DNA of 11,412 nucleotides from an uncultured Bacilli bacterium (lineage in GTDB: Bacteria; Bacillota_I; Bacilli_A; RF39; UBA660). Where the stretch lies: positions 1 to 11,412 of the forward strand of contig CANRGW010000032.1 in NCBI GenBank assembly GCA_947630205.1. The letters run 5' to 3'. Position 1 is the stretch's first letter. Every line of letters begins with the position of its first letter. The notes beneath the pieces are model-generated. The model was given only the letters and a program-made list of their open reading frames with translations, did not search any database and had not been told where the DNA came from. Made by a program: the position numbers and the translations under genes. Below, piece by piece: positions 1 to 6,959 of the stretch.

Positions 1-173
1 TTTAATAAATACATGACTATATTATTACCCTCTAAATCCTCTATACTAAAATCAAACCCATCTTTGCTAATAATATTATCAACAATTTCTTTATCATTTT
101 CTTTAATTAAAGAAAAAATCAGGGATGGGTCATTGTCACAAAGACTTTCTGCTTGCTTACTAGAAAAAAACAT
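1..173 (-). CDS. N-terminal part of an ankyrin-like repeat protein (runs off left edge)
   Basis: An open frame starts at ATG 173-171 and stays open to the window edge, giving 57 codons beginning MFFSSKQAESLCDNDP. A good ribosome site (GAGAGGTG, about 5 bases from the ATG) and a near-consensus promoter just upstream fix the start. The stretch around residues 17-57 (PSLIFSLIKEND, then DLEGNNIVMYLL) has the rhythm of an ankyrin-like helical repeat: an amphipathic helix pair followed by a D-x-x-G-N-N-x-x-M-Y-L-L turn and helix. Ankyrin-like proteins usually mediate protein contacts. No function can be given, and the repeat count is unknown because the gene continues outside. The assignment as a gene is firm; the repeat class is tentative. 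Confidence 0.7.
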   Translation of the reverse strand, partial: MFFSSKQAESLCDNDPSLIFSLIKENDKEIVDNIISKDGFDFSIEDLEGNNIVMYLL

Positions 174-203
174 AATTTCACCTCTCTTAAGTGACGGTTT
201 ATT

Positions 204-232
204 ATTCTAACAAAATGTTTTTAATTTGTCAA
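204..232 (-). promoter_or_regulatory. Strong sigma-A-type promoter for the left-edge gene
   Basis: On the minus strand TTGACA (232-227) is followed after 17 bases by TAGAAT (209-204), with TG one base ahead of the -10, an extended -10. The -35 is a perfect consensus and lies inside the last sense codons of the upstream YjbA-like gene. The predicted start near 197 leaves a leader of about 25 bases carrying the ribosome site. Confidence 0.75.
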
Positions 233-886
233 ATTTGATAGTTTATTCTTACTATTCGCAAGTTTAATTAAGTCATATAATTTTTTATGTTTTTCATTTA
301 TTTCTCTCTTCAAAGAATTTATTAATTTTTCACAGATTTCATCTATATCATGTGAGTCTTCATTAAAATATTCAAAGTATAAATATTCTAATTTAGAAAA
401 ATCTTTTTCTTTATAAGCATTTTTTATTTCTAATATTAAAGATTTTCTTATTTTTATTTCAGATCTTGTTAAAAAACTATAATCTTTTTTAGTACCTACT
501 ATATTATATGTAATAGTTCTTAAATTGCACCTTTCAGATATATCAATTGCATCAAGGGCTTCTTCTAAAAGTAAGTCACTTATTTTTATAACTTTATAAT
601 CATCATCTAATAAAACACCTACAACGCGATAAGAGTCTGTAAATAAAGCAGCATATTTAATAGTTTTAATTTTTTTAGTATCAAAATATTCTGTTTTATT
701 ATACATTTCCATAACAATTGGATCATTTATAGTAATTTTCTTTGTTAATAAATCTTCCATAAAATTAGTATCAACTAGAAATATTGGTATTTTTTTTATA
801 TGAAAAATATTATCATTCTTTTCCCATTCATAAAATTCATAAAAATCATTATTTAAATTTAATAAAATATCATATATGTATATCAT
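221..886 (-). CDS. YjbA-like protein, DUF3603/UPF0736 family
   Basis: A 221-residue soluble protein with no signal peptide or membrane segment. It resembles the Bacillus YjbA (UPF0736/DUF3603) family from memory. It opens with MIYIYDILLN, then FYEWEKNDNI and KKIPIFLVDT, matching the family's opening (L-Y-x-x-D-V-W-V-N, F-x-E-W-R-K-D-D, Q-V-P-L-L-K-V). A mid-protein segment around residue 80 (AALFTDSYRVVGV) and C-terminal LTRSEIKIRKSL, LEYLYFEYF and INEKHKKLYDLI follow the same order as in YjbA. It is somewhat shorter than the roughly 250 residues of Bacillus members. The molecular role of the family is unknown. The start ATG directly abuts the stop codon of the upstream small membrane gene (TAAATG), with the ribosome site AAAGGAG inside that gene, so the two are probably translationally coupled. 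Confidence 0.8.
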   Translation of the reverse strand: MIYIYDILLNLNNDFYEFYEWEKNDNIFHIKKIPIFLVDTNFMEDLLTKKITINDPIVMEMYNKTEYFDTKKIKTIKYAALFTDSYRVVGVLLDDDYKVIKISDLLLEEALDAIDISERCNLRTITYNIVGTKKDYSFLTRSEIKIRKSLILEIKNAYKEKDFSKLEYLYFEYFNEDSHDIDEICEKLINSLKREINEKHKKLYDLIKLANSKNKLSNLTN

Positions 887-1087
887 TTAATCTCCTTTTT
901 TAAAAATTGCTATTATAATTAAAGTAAAACCAATTAAGGCTAATAAACATTCAAAACGTTTCATAATAAAAACTAAATATTCAAGAAACGTATAGCCAAT
1001 TGTTAAATAATTTAAGTATAAAATTATATACATAAATCCTATTATAGAAAAACCAAAGCCTATTAAAAAGAGAAAAAAGCGTATCAC
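887..1087 (-). CDS. Small two-helix membrane protein, function unknown
   Basis: A 66-residue protein with two hydrophobic helices, about residues 3-25 (FFLFLIGFGFSIIGFMYIIL) and 43-62 (ending ALIGFTLIIIAIF), separated by a short loop, with a lysine-rich C-terminus (FKKGD). The only workable start is GTG at 1087-1085: the nearby ATG is in another frame and is followed at once by a stop. An AGGTG element sits 4 bases upstream, a rather short spacing. It heads a two-gene unit with the YjbA-like gene. I do not recognise the family; conserved coupling to the next gene would suggest a shared role. Coding status is supported by the exact junction with its neighbour and by its own promoter. Confidence 0.7.
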   Translation of the reverse strand: MIRFFLFLIGFGFSIIGFMYIILYLNYLTIGYTFLEYLVFIMKRFECLLALIGFTLIIIAIFKKGD

Positions 1088-1124
1088 ATTTCACCTACTA
1101 ATAGTTTATTTGGCTTTCGTTAAT

Positions 1125-1154
1125 ATTATGATAGAGAAAGAAATTTTTATACAA
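1125..1154 (-). promoter_or_regulatory. Probable promoter of the small membrane protein / YjbA-like operon
   Basis: Minus strand TTGTAT (1154-1149), an 18-base spacer and CATAAT (1130-1125). The -35 partly overlaps the T-tract of the preceding terminator. It is a moderate match, and it is the best candidate between the terminator and the GTG start. Confidence 0.45.
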
Positions 1155-1218
1155 AAAAACTAGTGATTTTCTAAGAATTTCCGTTATTTTTAAAAATTCT
1201 TTTTTATTATCACTAGTT
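1153..1218 (-). terminator. Large two-tier hairpin terminator after the disordered coiled-coil gene
   Basis: AACTAGTGAT (1158-1167) pairs perfectly with ATCACTAGTT (1209-1218), and an inner AAGAATTT (1173-1180) can pair with AAATTCTT near 1194-1201. Read on the minus strand the hairpin begins about 10 bases after the upstream stop codon and is followed by seven T (opposite 1153-1159), the layout of an intrinsic terminator. The loop is unusually long because the two stems are separated by internal loops. Confidence 0.75.
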
Positions 1219-1228
1219 AAATTTATAG

Positions 1229-2383
1229 TTAAGCAGCCTTACTTTTAGAAGCACTATCATCAGGTATTAATTCACTCATTTGAATAACTTCAGCCATTCG
1301 ACGATTTCTTGCTTCTTCTAAATTATATTGCTGAGTTAAAGACAATCTTTCTTCCTGTAATTGATTTCGATATTTCTCTAGTCGCTCTTTAGCATCCAAA
1401 TATTTTGGAGTTAAATCAGTATTTTGGGCTGTTCTTTCATCAATTTTAGCAGTAAGTTCATTTGTATTTTTCTTTAAACTTTCAATTTCGCCAATTAAGC
1501 CTTGAATATCAAAATCATCACCAAGGGAATTTTGAACAGGAGGTACAGCATTATTAGTAACTGGCTCTTGCGTTAAATTAGTTGCCATTTGATTTTTATC
1601 AGTCAAGTAATTATCCAAGCGTTCTGAAGGAGAAATTGCTGGTTCGGTTGAATTAACCGTATTTTCTGGAGTTTCTTCTAAAGCATTTTCCATAGCACCA
1701 AGGTCAACTTTTTGATTAAAATCAAATGTTTGATTAGTTGTTGGGGCATTAGTTTCTACAGTAGTTTTAGCATCATCCATAGTTGGAGGTGTATCACCTA
1801 ACATTTGAAAAGGTGGTATTTCCATAGTTGATTTTGCTTCTTCTGGTGCCGTTTCAACACTTGGTTGAACTGGTTCATTATCTGATACTGTAGGTGCTGG
1901 TTCTTCTAGTGGTGGAAGTTTAGCCTTAGCAACATCGTCAGCATGAGAAACTCGATTATGAACTTTTGAAGAAATTTTTAATCTTGTTCCATTATCTCCA
2001 TAAAGAGTGGAAACAGGAATAACTGCTGCTCCTTTAAGTTCAAAACTTTCCATTATTTTATCATCCGAACGGAATTCAGAAGTTTCTACTGGAGTATTGC
2101 TAACTTCAGGAGTTGTCTCTGTAGTTGGAACAGTTTGTTCAACAACAGGTGCGGTTGGAGTTGCTCCCATTTCAGAAGTATCTTTAGTCTCTTCTGGCAT
2201 AGGGGGTACTTCATTAGATACTTCTTTAGGTTCTGATTTTGGCATTAAAGTTTTAACTCTTTTTATTATATTTTCAGGATCTTTACTAAGTTTTGCTCTC
2301 TTACTAGGATTTGCAGCAGCATCAAAATTATTAAATGGTTCATCGACTATAAATTGCGTAATATCTAATATATTAGTTTGCAT
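1229..2383 (-). CDS. Long disordered Pro/Thr/Glu-rich protein with C-terminal coiled coil, function unknown
   Basis: A 384-residue protein with no signal peptide or membrane segment, so probably cytoplasmic. Residues about 45-285 are low-complexity, rich in P, T, E, V, N and S (for example TPTAPVVEQTVPTTETTPEV), and likely disordered. Residues about 290-370 look like a helical coiled coil (GLIGEIESLKKNTNELTAKI, then AKERLEKYRNQLQEERLSL), with a short acidic and Ala/Lys tail. A short ordered island may exist near residues 105-150 (SFELKGAAVIPVSTLYGDNG). The start is set by a perfect AGGAGGT ribosome site 7 bases before the ATG, which overlaps the TAG of the upstream DUF1292 gene. That implies coupling and high translation. 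Base composition is visibly less AT-rich than its neighbours. I do not recognise the family; a scaffold or cell-division/envelope linker is possible but unproven. Confidence 0.8.
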   Translation of the reverse strand: MQTNILDITQFIVDEPFNNFDAAANPSKRAKLSKDPENIIKRVKTLMPKSEPKEVSNEVPPMPEETKDTSEMGATPTAPVVEQTVPTTETTPEVSNTPVETSEFRSDDKIMESFELKGAAVIPVSTLYGDNGTRLKISSKVHNRVSHADDVAKAKLPPLEEPAPTVSDNEPVQPSVETAPEEAKSTMEIPPFQMLGDTPPTMDDAKTTVETNAPTTNQTFDFNQKVDLGAMENALEETPENTVNSTEPAISPSERLDNYLTDKNQMATNLTQEPVTNNAVPPVQNSLGDDFDIQGLIGEIESLKKNTNELTAKIDERTAQNTDLTPKYLDAKERLEKYRNQLQEERLSLTQQYNLEEARNRRMAEVIQMSELIPDDSASKSKAA

Positions 2384-2398
2384 GTTACTTACCTCCTA

Positions 2399-2662
2399 CT
2401 ATTCATTTTTAGAAAGTTCTCTTAATAAATCTTTAATTCTTGCCCATTCCATTTCATCACTTACAGCATTCAAAGTCATTTTATCTCCAACACGTGTAAT
2501 ATTTGAAACATAAATGGTTACATTACCATTTTCATCTTTTTCATTTTTTGTATATATAACATATTCTTTATTGTTATCTTTAAATTTAAAAGACAATAAA
2601 AGTTCTACTGTTTCAACTTCACCATTTTCATGAGTTATGGTTACTGTTTTTTTCTCTTCCAT
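2399..2662 (-). CDS. DUF1292 family protein (YrzB-like)
   Basis: An 87-residue acidic cytoplasmic protein. It shows the DUF1292 pattern: a beta-rich start (TITHENGEVETVELLLSFKF), then EYVIYTKNEKDENGNVTIYV, an S-N-I-T/R segment, and a closing helix with an E-W-x-x-I-K-D-L-L motif. Length fits the family (about 80-110). The biochemical role is unknown; in many Bacillota its gene sits beside ruvX/yrrK and alaS, which are absent here. The ATG has a GGAGGG ribosome site and a good promoter. It is the first gene of an operon with the disordered coiled-coil protein, whose ribosome site overlaps this gene's TAG. Confidence 0.88.
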   Translation of the reverse strand: MEEKKTVTITHENGEVETVELLLSFKFKDNNKEYVIYTKNEKDENGNVTIYVSNITRVGDKMTLNAVSDEMEWARIKDLLRELSKNE

Positions 2663-2689
2663 TTTATTCCCTCCATATCTTCTAATAAC

Positions 2690-2717
2690 ATTTTATCATA
2701 TTTATTTATTATTTCAA
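2690..2717 (-). promoter_or_regulatory. Promoter of the DUF1292 operon
   Basis: Minus strand TTGAAA (2717-2712), 16-base spacer, TAAAAT (2695-2690) with an extended -10 TG (TGATAAAAT). The predicted start lies near 2683, about 20 bases before the ATG. Confidence 0.7.
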
Positions 2718-2767
2718 GTATTTTTGAATTTTTTTCTTTTTTTCTGTTTAATTTTTTTATTTTCAAG

Positions 2768-2799
2768 AAAAAATGACTCATTAATTTTAATAAGTCATT
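2768..2799 (-). terminator. Terminator whose stem includes the last codons of the paralogue gene
   Basis: AATGACT (2772-2778) pairs with AGTCATT (2793-2799). One C/A mismatch is followed by a further ATTA/TAAT pairing around a 4-base loop. On the minus strand the stem is followed by six T. The upstream arm is the codons for Met-Thr at the end of the 2787-4811 gene, so the terminator overlaps its stop codon. Confidence 0.75.
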
Positions 2800-4811
2800 C
2801 CGCCCCATTCAACCGCTACAAAACCTTCTCTTTTAAATTTTTCTAAATGTTGTTCTTTGATTTCTATTTCTCCGTCCGCTTTTTTAATATGCATTAATAT
2901 TCTTAATAAAGATTTTGGCTTAGGAGTTATTAACAATTTATTATAACTTTCTCTTTCTTCTGTTAATTCAAAATAAACTAAATTTTTTTCATTCCTTTCT
3001 AAAATTGGTAACCAATACATTATAAATTCGTTTTTTTCTTTTTTATTTAGACCTATTATATCTAATTTTTCTTCTAAGAAGGAAATAGCATTTTCTTTGG
3101 TTACATAAAAGCCCTCTTTAAAATCAACTTTTTTATATATTTTCTCATCCCAGTATAAAGCGTAATAATATTTATTATCTTCATCATATAAATCTCCATT
3201 TGGATATGCTGTAACATTCCAACTATTAGTATATTTTGGATATGTTGTCATTAAATATTCTGGATGTTCAAATTCTACTTTAATGTTAGTTTCTTCTGTC
3301 GGATACAAATATAAAACTGGTTTGTAGGCTGGTTCAAAAAATCTTTCTTTTGCTGGATAAGTTACTATTTTTTCATCATCAGTATAGCAATATTCCATAC
3401 CATAATTACCATCTGCATTGTTATAAGAAACAATTAAATATATTCCCGCTTCACCATTTTTGTTTTTTTCTTTTATTTTATCTTTATCATAATATCCTGA
3501 ATAATAATAACTATAACTATAATTTTCATTATTCCATTTAGCAATTTGTTTAGTATCTTTTGTATCAATATTTAGAAGTGTTAAATAATCATTATCTATA
3601 CAAACAACATAATTTTTAATTATTTGCATAACTTTTATATCATTTATATCATCAATAGTTTTAAGAAGATTTCCGTCAATATCATATTTTTTAATAGTAT
3701 TATCAATCCAAGCATATAAGTAATTGTCACGAATATCATAACTTGATATTTTATTTTCAAGGCTAGAAACGATTGCCTTTTTATTACTGTCATAAATACC
3801 TAGAACATTATCTCCACCATCAAAGAACAAAGATACAACTGAAAACTCTTTATTTTGATATTTAAATTCTTTTAAAGTTAATCCATCTAAATTTTCCGGA
3901 TAAGTATTAATTTCTTTTTCTTCTGTTCTACTTAATATTACAAATTTTTCATTATTCATTCCTATTAAATAATCTGAATTTAAATTAAATAATTCATAAT
4001 TACTATCTTCATACATGCTTTTATTTAATTTTATATTATAGTATTCAGTATATTCATCTATATAAGTTATTCCTAATACTTCTCCTTTATCTACATACAT
4101 TGCATAATGTCTATAATTTATTGACAAATTTGTACTTATTATTTTCTTATTTTTAATATCATATATTTTAATTACTTTATCCTTATATAAAACAAAATCA
4201 TTTGAACCACCTGTACCTATAACGGTAGCTTCTTTCGTCTCTGCTTCAATTGTGGCAATTAATTCTTTACCATTTTCTTGAACACTAGTGAAAAGACCAC
4301 CTTCAGTTTTATAAATATTTAAAGTATATTCTCCCTCATTAGGTTTAGCAACTTCTCCATTTTCATTATCATTAGTATTATTTTTATTATCCTCTTTCTT
4401 ATCTGTAAAATATGTTTTATACAAAATTATTCCTATTACTACAATTAATAATATTATTATAATTATCAAGGATATTTCAAAACTATTTATTTTTTTACCA
4501 TTAGTTTGATTTACTTTTTCATTATTTTCTGGTTCTATATCTTTATTTACATTTTGATTTTCTTGATTTACTTTAACTTCTTCTACTTCTTTCAATGGTG
4601 TAATCTCACTAGGTGATGCTTTAACCTCATTACTTTCTATAGAAGATGCAACTTCTGTATTTGCATTTAAAGTATTATTAACATTATCATTTAAACTATT
4701 ATTAACCATAGGATTAACATTACCATTAACATCATTATTACTATTAACATTATTATCAACAATATTTTCATTATCTTGGACTTCTTCTTTATTTAAATTG
4801 CTATTATCCAT
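2787..4811 (-). CDS. Membrane-anchored surface protein, copy A of a tandem pair (Asn-rich tail, propeller-like middle, KPVLYLYP...EWGG domain)
   Basis: A 674-residue protein. Residues 1-108 are Asn/Glu-rich and disordered (NNVNSNNDVNGNVNP). A single hydrophobic helix spans about 111-131 (FEISLIIIIILLIVVIGIIL), followed by a charged D/N/K linker to about 160. A beta-rich region about 161-496 has repeated blade-like units (VIKIYDIKNKK, VLGIYDSNKK, TIKKYDIDGN) suggesting a beta-propeller. The C-terminal domain, 497-674, runs from KPVLYLYP through NSWNVTAYPNGDLYDE, YALYWDE, NEFIMYWLPILERN and ITPKP to VEWGGMTY. I recall this domain as common at the C-terminus of uncharacterised Bacillota proteins; its function is unknown. 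Topology is most likely tail-in, large domain outside, though lysines flank both sides of the helix. It has its own promoter and the ribosome site AAGGAG. Copy B lies directly upstream; the two share near-identical ends and divergent middles. Confidence 0.85.
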   Translation of the reverse strand: MDNSNLNKEEVQDNENIVDNNVNSNNDVNGNVNPMVNNSLNDNVNNTLNANTEVASSIESNEVKASPSEITPLKEVEEVKVNQENQNVNKDIEPENNEKVNQTNGKKINSFEISLIIIIILLIVVIGIILYKTYFTDKKEDNKNNTNDNENGEVAKPNEGEYTLNIYKTEGGLFTSVQENGKELIATIEAETKEATVIGTGGSNDFVLYKDKVIKIYDIKNKKIISTNLSINYRHYAMYVDKGEVLGITYIDEYTEYYNIKLNKSMYEDSNYELFNLNSDYLIGMNNEKFVILSRTEEKEINTYPENLDGLTLKEFKYQNKEFSVVSLFFDGGDNVLGIYDSNKKAIVSSLENKISSYDIRDNYLYAWIDNTIKKYDIDGNLLKTIDDINDIKVMQIIKNYVVCIDNDYLTLLNIDTKDTKQIAKWNNENYSYSYYYSGYYDKDKIKEKNKNGEAGIYLIVSYNNADGNYGMEYCYTDDEKIVTYPAKERFFEPAYKPVLYLYPTEETNIKVEFEHPEYLMTTYPKYTNSWNVTAYPNGDLYDEDNKYYYALYWDEKIYKKVDFKEGFYVTKENAISFLEEKLDIIGLNKKEKNEFIMYWLPILERNEKNLVYFELTEERESYNKLLITPKPKSLLRILMHIKKADGEIEIKEQHLEKFKREGFVAVEWGGMTY

Positions 4812-4846
4812 ATTATCACTCCTTCCAAACTCCTTATTATATTTTT

Positions 4847-4875
4847 ATAATATATCATCTAAATTTTTAATTCAA
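4847..4875 (-). promoter_or_regulatory. Promoter of surface protein copy A
   Basis: Minus strand TTGAAT (4875-4870), 17-base spacer, TATTAT (4852-4847), about 35 bases before the ATG. The same promoter is preserved at 6889-6917 ahead of copy B. Confidence 0.65.
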
Positions 4876-4876
4876 T

Positions 4877-4917
4877 AAAAAAAGAAAACTTGTATTTCTA
4901 CTTGACAAATTTTCTTT
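4877..4917 (-). terminator. Terminator after surface protein copy B
   Basis: AAAGAAAACTTGT (4881-4893) pairs with ACAAATTTTCTTT (4905-4917) with a single C/A mismatch and an 11-base loop. On the minus strand it runs into a T-tract (opposite 4877-4883). It is a duplicate of the hairpin at 6919-6959 and separates copy B from the promoter of copy A. The stem is all A/T apart from a few pairs, so efficiency is uncertain. Confidence 0.6.
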
Positions 4918-4948
4918 CCTTATTTTACATTCTTATCAAAAGACCAAA

Positions 4949-6853
4949 CTAATAAGTCATTCCGCCCCATTCAACTGCTACAAAACCATCTCTTTTAAAT
5001 TTTTCTAAATGTTGTTCTTTGATTTCTATTTCTTTATCTACTTTTTTAATATGAATAGAAACTCTTAATAAAGCATCAGGTTTTGGTGTTATTATTAATT
5101 TATTAGTAGCCTCTCTTTCTTCCGTTAATTCAAAATAAACTAAATTCTGTTCATTTCTTTCTAAAATTGGTAACCAATACATTATAAATTCATTTTTTTC
5201 TTTTTTATTTAAACCTATTATATCTAATTTTTCTTCTAAGAAGGAAATAGCATTTTCTTTGGTTACATAAAAGCCCTCTTTAAAATCTACTTCATGATAT
5301 CTTGTCTCATCCCAGTATAGAGCATAATAATATTTATTATTTTCATCATATAAATCTCCATTTGGATATGCTGTAACATTCCAACTATTAGTATATTTTG
5401 GATATGTTGTTGTTAAATACTCTGGATGTTCAAATTCTACTTTAATATTAGTTTTCTCGTTTGGATACAAATACAAAACTGGTTTTTCACGTCCACCCAT
5501 TTCATATTCAATCGGATAAGTTTTTATCTCTCCGTCATCCGTATAACAATATTTCATACCATAGTTACCACTTGCATCTTTTCCTGAACGATAATATAAA
5601 GTTATATAAACTCCCGTTTCCGTATTTTTATTCATATTTTTTATATAATCTTCATCATAATATTCTGCCCCATAAAGTTCATAATTATCATTCCATTTAA
5701 CTATTTGAATACTTTTTTCCGTTTCAATATTCATTAAACTTAAATAATTATTATCATCTAAATAAAGAACATAATCTTTAACTATATTTTTAAATTGATT
5801 TTTTGGAAAATCTTTTGTTTCTAATAATTGACCATCAATATTATATTTTGTTATTTTACCATCTCTAAATGAATATAAATTCCCATTATATATGCTATAA
5901 TGATCTCCATTAGAATCAAAAGTTACAGTAGTTATAAAAGTTTCATTCTCAGTATAAACATCATAACCATATAATTGTTCATTAAATGCAAAAATATAAT
6001 ATTTATCATTATACCTTTCTAGATAGATTGTATCAGAATAGATTGCATCAGAAAATAATTTTTCTCCTGTTTCAATATTATAAAGCGAGAATTTATGAAC
6101 ATTTTTATCTTCACTTGCTTTTAAATATTTCCCCTCATCATCAAGTAATGAATAATAATATAAATCTAATCTCAATTTTGTTGTTTTTATACTATCATTT
6201 TTAGTATCATAAATTTTAATATCATTATCTTTATACAAAATAAGTAAATCATTATTCGAAAAATCAAGAACTTCGGCATCTTTTGTTTCCGTTTTAATTG
6301 TATATGCTACATTAGAACAATAATCTGATTTTTTGGAACATAAAGAACCACTTTCAGTTTTATAAATATTTAAAGTATATTCTCCCTCATTAGGTTTAGC
6401 AACCTCTCCATTTTCATTATCGTTAGTATTATTTTTATTATCCTCTTTCTTATCTGCAAAATACATTTTATACAAAATTATTCCTATTACTACAATTAAT
6501 AATATTATTATAATTATCAAGGATATTTCAAAACCATTTATTTTTTTATCACTAGTTTGATTTACTTTTTCATTATTTTCTGGTTCTATATCTTTATTTA
6601 CATTTTGATTTTCTTGATTTACTTTAACTTCTTCTACTTCCTTCAATGGTGTAATCTCACTAGATGATGCTTTAACCTCATTACTTTCTATAGAAGATGC
6701 AACTTCTGTATTTGCATTTGAAGTATTATTAACATTATCATTTAAACTATTATTAATCATAGGATTAACATTAACATCATTATTGCTATTAACATTATTA
6801 TCAACAACATTTTCATTATCTTGGATTTCTTTATTTAAATTGCTATTATCCAT
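4949..6853 (-). CDS. Membrane-anchored surface protein, copy B of a tandem pair
   Basis: A 634-residue paralogue of the 2787-4811 product. The Asn-rich tail (1-105) lacks three residues found in copy A. The hydrophobic helix at about 108-128 is identical. The middle region, about 160-456, diverges, with blade-like units (DIKIYDTKND, KITKYNIDGQL) and a short Cys pair (CSKKSDYC near 173-180) absent from copy A. The C-terminal domain, 457-634, is about nine-tenths identical to copy A and ends VEWGGMTY before TAG. The start has AAGGAG about 8 bases upstream and its own promoter, so it is transcribed separately from yutD. Being next to yutD, this may be the ancestral position, with copy A produced by tandem duplication. 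Function is unknown; a ligand- or wall-sensing surface protein is a guess from architecture only. Confidence 0.85.
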   Translation of the reverse strand: MDNSNLNKEIQDNENVVDNNVNSNNDVNVNPMINNSLNDNVNNTSNANTEVASSIESNEVKASSSEITPLKEVEEVKVNQENQNVNKDIEPENNEKVNQTSDKKINGFEISLIIIIILLIVVIGIILYKMYFADKKEDNKNNTNDNENGEVAKPNEGEYTLNIYKTESGSLCSKKSDYCSNVAYTIKTETKDAEVLDFSNNDLLILYKDNDIKIYDTKNDSIKTTKLRLDLYYYSLLDDEGKYLKASEDKNVHKFSLYNIETGEKLFSDAIYSDTIYLERYNDKYYIFAFNEQLYGYDVYTENETFITTVTFDSNGDHYSIYNGNLYSFRDGKITKYNIDGQLLETKDFPKNQFKNIVKDYVLYLDDNNYLSLMNIETEKSIQIVKWNDNYELYGAEYYDEDYIKNMNKNTETGVYITLYYRSGKDASGNYGMKYCYTDDGEIKTYPIEYEMGGREKPVLYLYPNEKTNIKVEFEHPEYLTTTYPKYTNSWNVTAYPNGDLYDENNKYYYALYWDETRYHEVDFKEGFYVTKENAISFLEEKLDIIGLNKKEKNEFIMYWLPILERNEQNLVYFELTEEREATNKLIITPKPDALLRVSIHIKKVDKEIEIKEQHLEKFKRDGFVAVEWGGMTY

Positions 6854-6888
6854 ATTATTACTCCTTCCAAACTCCTTATTATATTTTT

Positions 6889-6917
6889 ATAATATATCAT
6901 CTAAATTTTTAATTCAA
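6889..6917 (-). promoter_or_regulatory. Promoter of surface protein copy B
   Basis: Minus strand TTGAAT (6917-6912), 17-base spacer, TATTAT (6894-6889), with the same sequence and spacing as ahead of copy A. Confidence 0.65.
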
Positions 6918-6918
6918 T

Positions 6919-6959
6919 AAAAAAAGAAAATTTACATTTCTACTTGACAAATTTTCTTT
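6919..6959 (-). terminator. Terminator of the DUF4015-yutD operon
   Basis: AAAGAAAATTT (6923-6933) pairs perfectly with AAATTTTCTTT (6949-6959) around a 15-base loop. The minus strand continues into a T-run (opposite 6919-6925). It begins about 13 bases after the yutD TAG. Confidence 0.6.

Larger units (their letters stand above)
2789..4930 (-). repeat. Tandem duplication, unit A
   Basis: This copy pairs with 4951-6971. The best-conserved blocks are 4297-4930 against 6346-6971 (intergenic terminator and promoter, N-terminal tail and membrane helix) and about 2789-3325 against 4951-5480 (C-terminal domain). The coding middle is homologous but strongly diverged, with several insertions and deletions. 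Confidence 0.88.

Noticed and set aside
2007..2513. A 168-codon open frame on the plus strand
   Set aside because: It lies antisense to the disordered gene and DUF1292, mirrors their Ser/Thr/Val-rich codons, and lacks a ribosome site or recognisable domain. Other plus-strand frames (for example 13-210, 2637-2846, 3350-3541, 5461-5700, 8281-8493, 9491-9703, 11056-11238) were rejected for the same reason.
4902..4931. TTGACA on the plus strand (also at 6944) as a promoter
   Set aside because: Both copies lie in the arm and loop of the terminator hairpins, the -10 candidates 17-18 bases on are poor (TTACAT/TACATT or TACATC), and no plus-strand gene follows.
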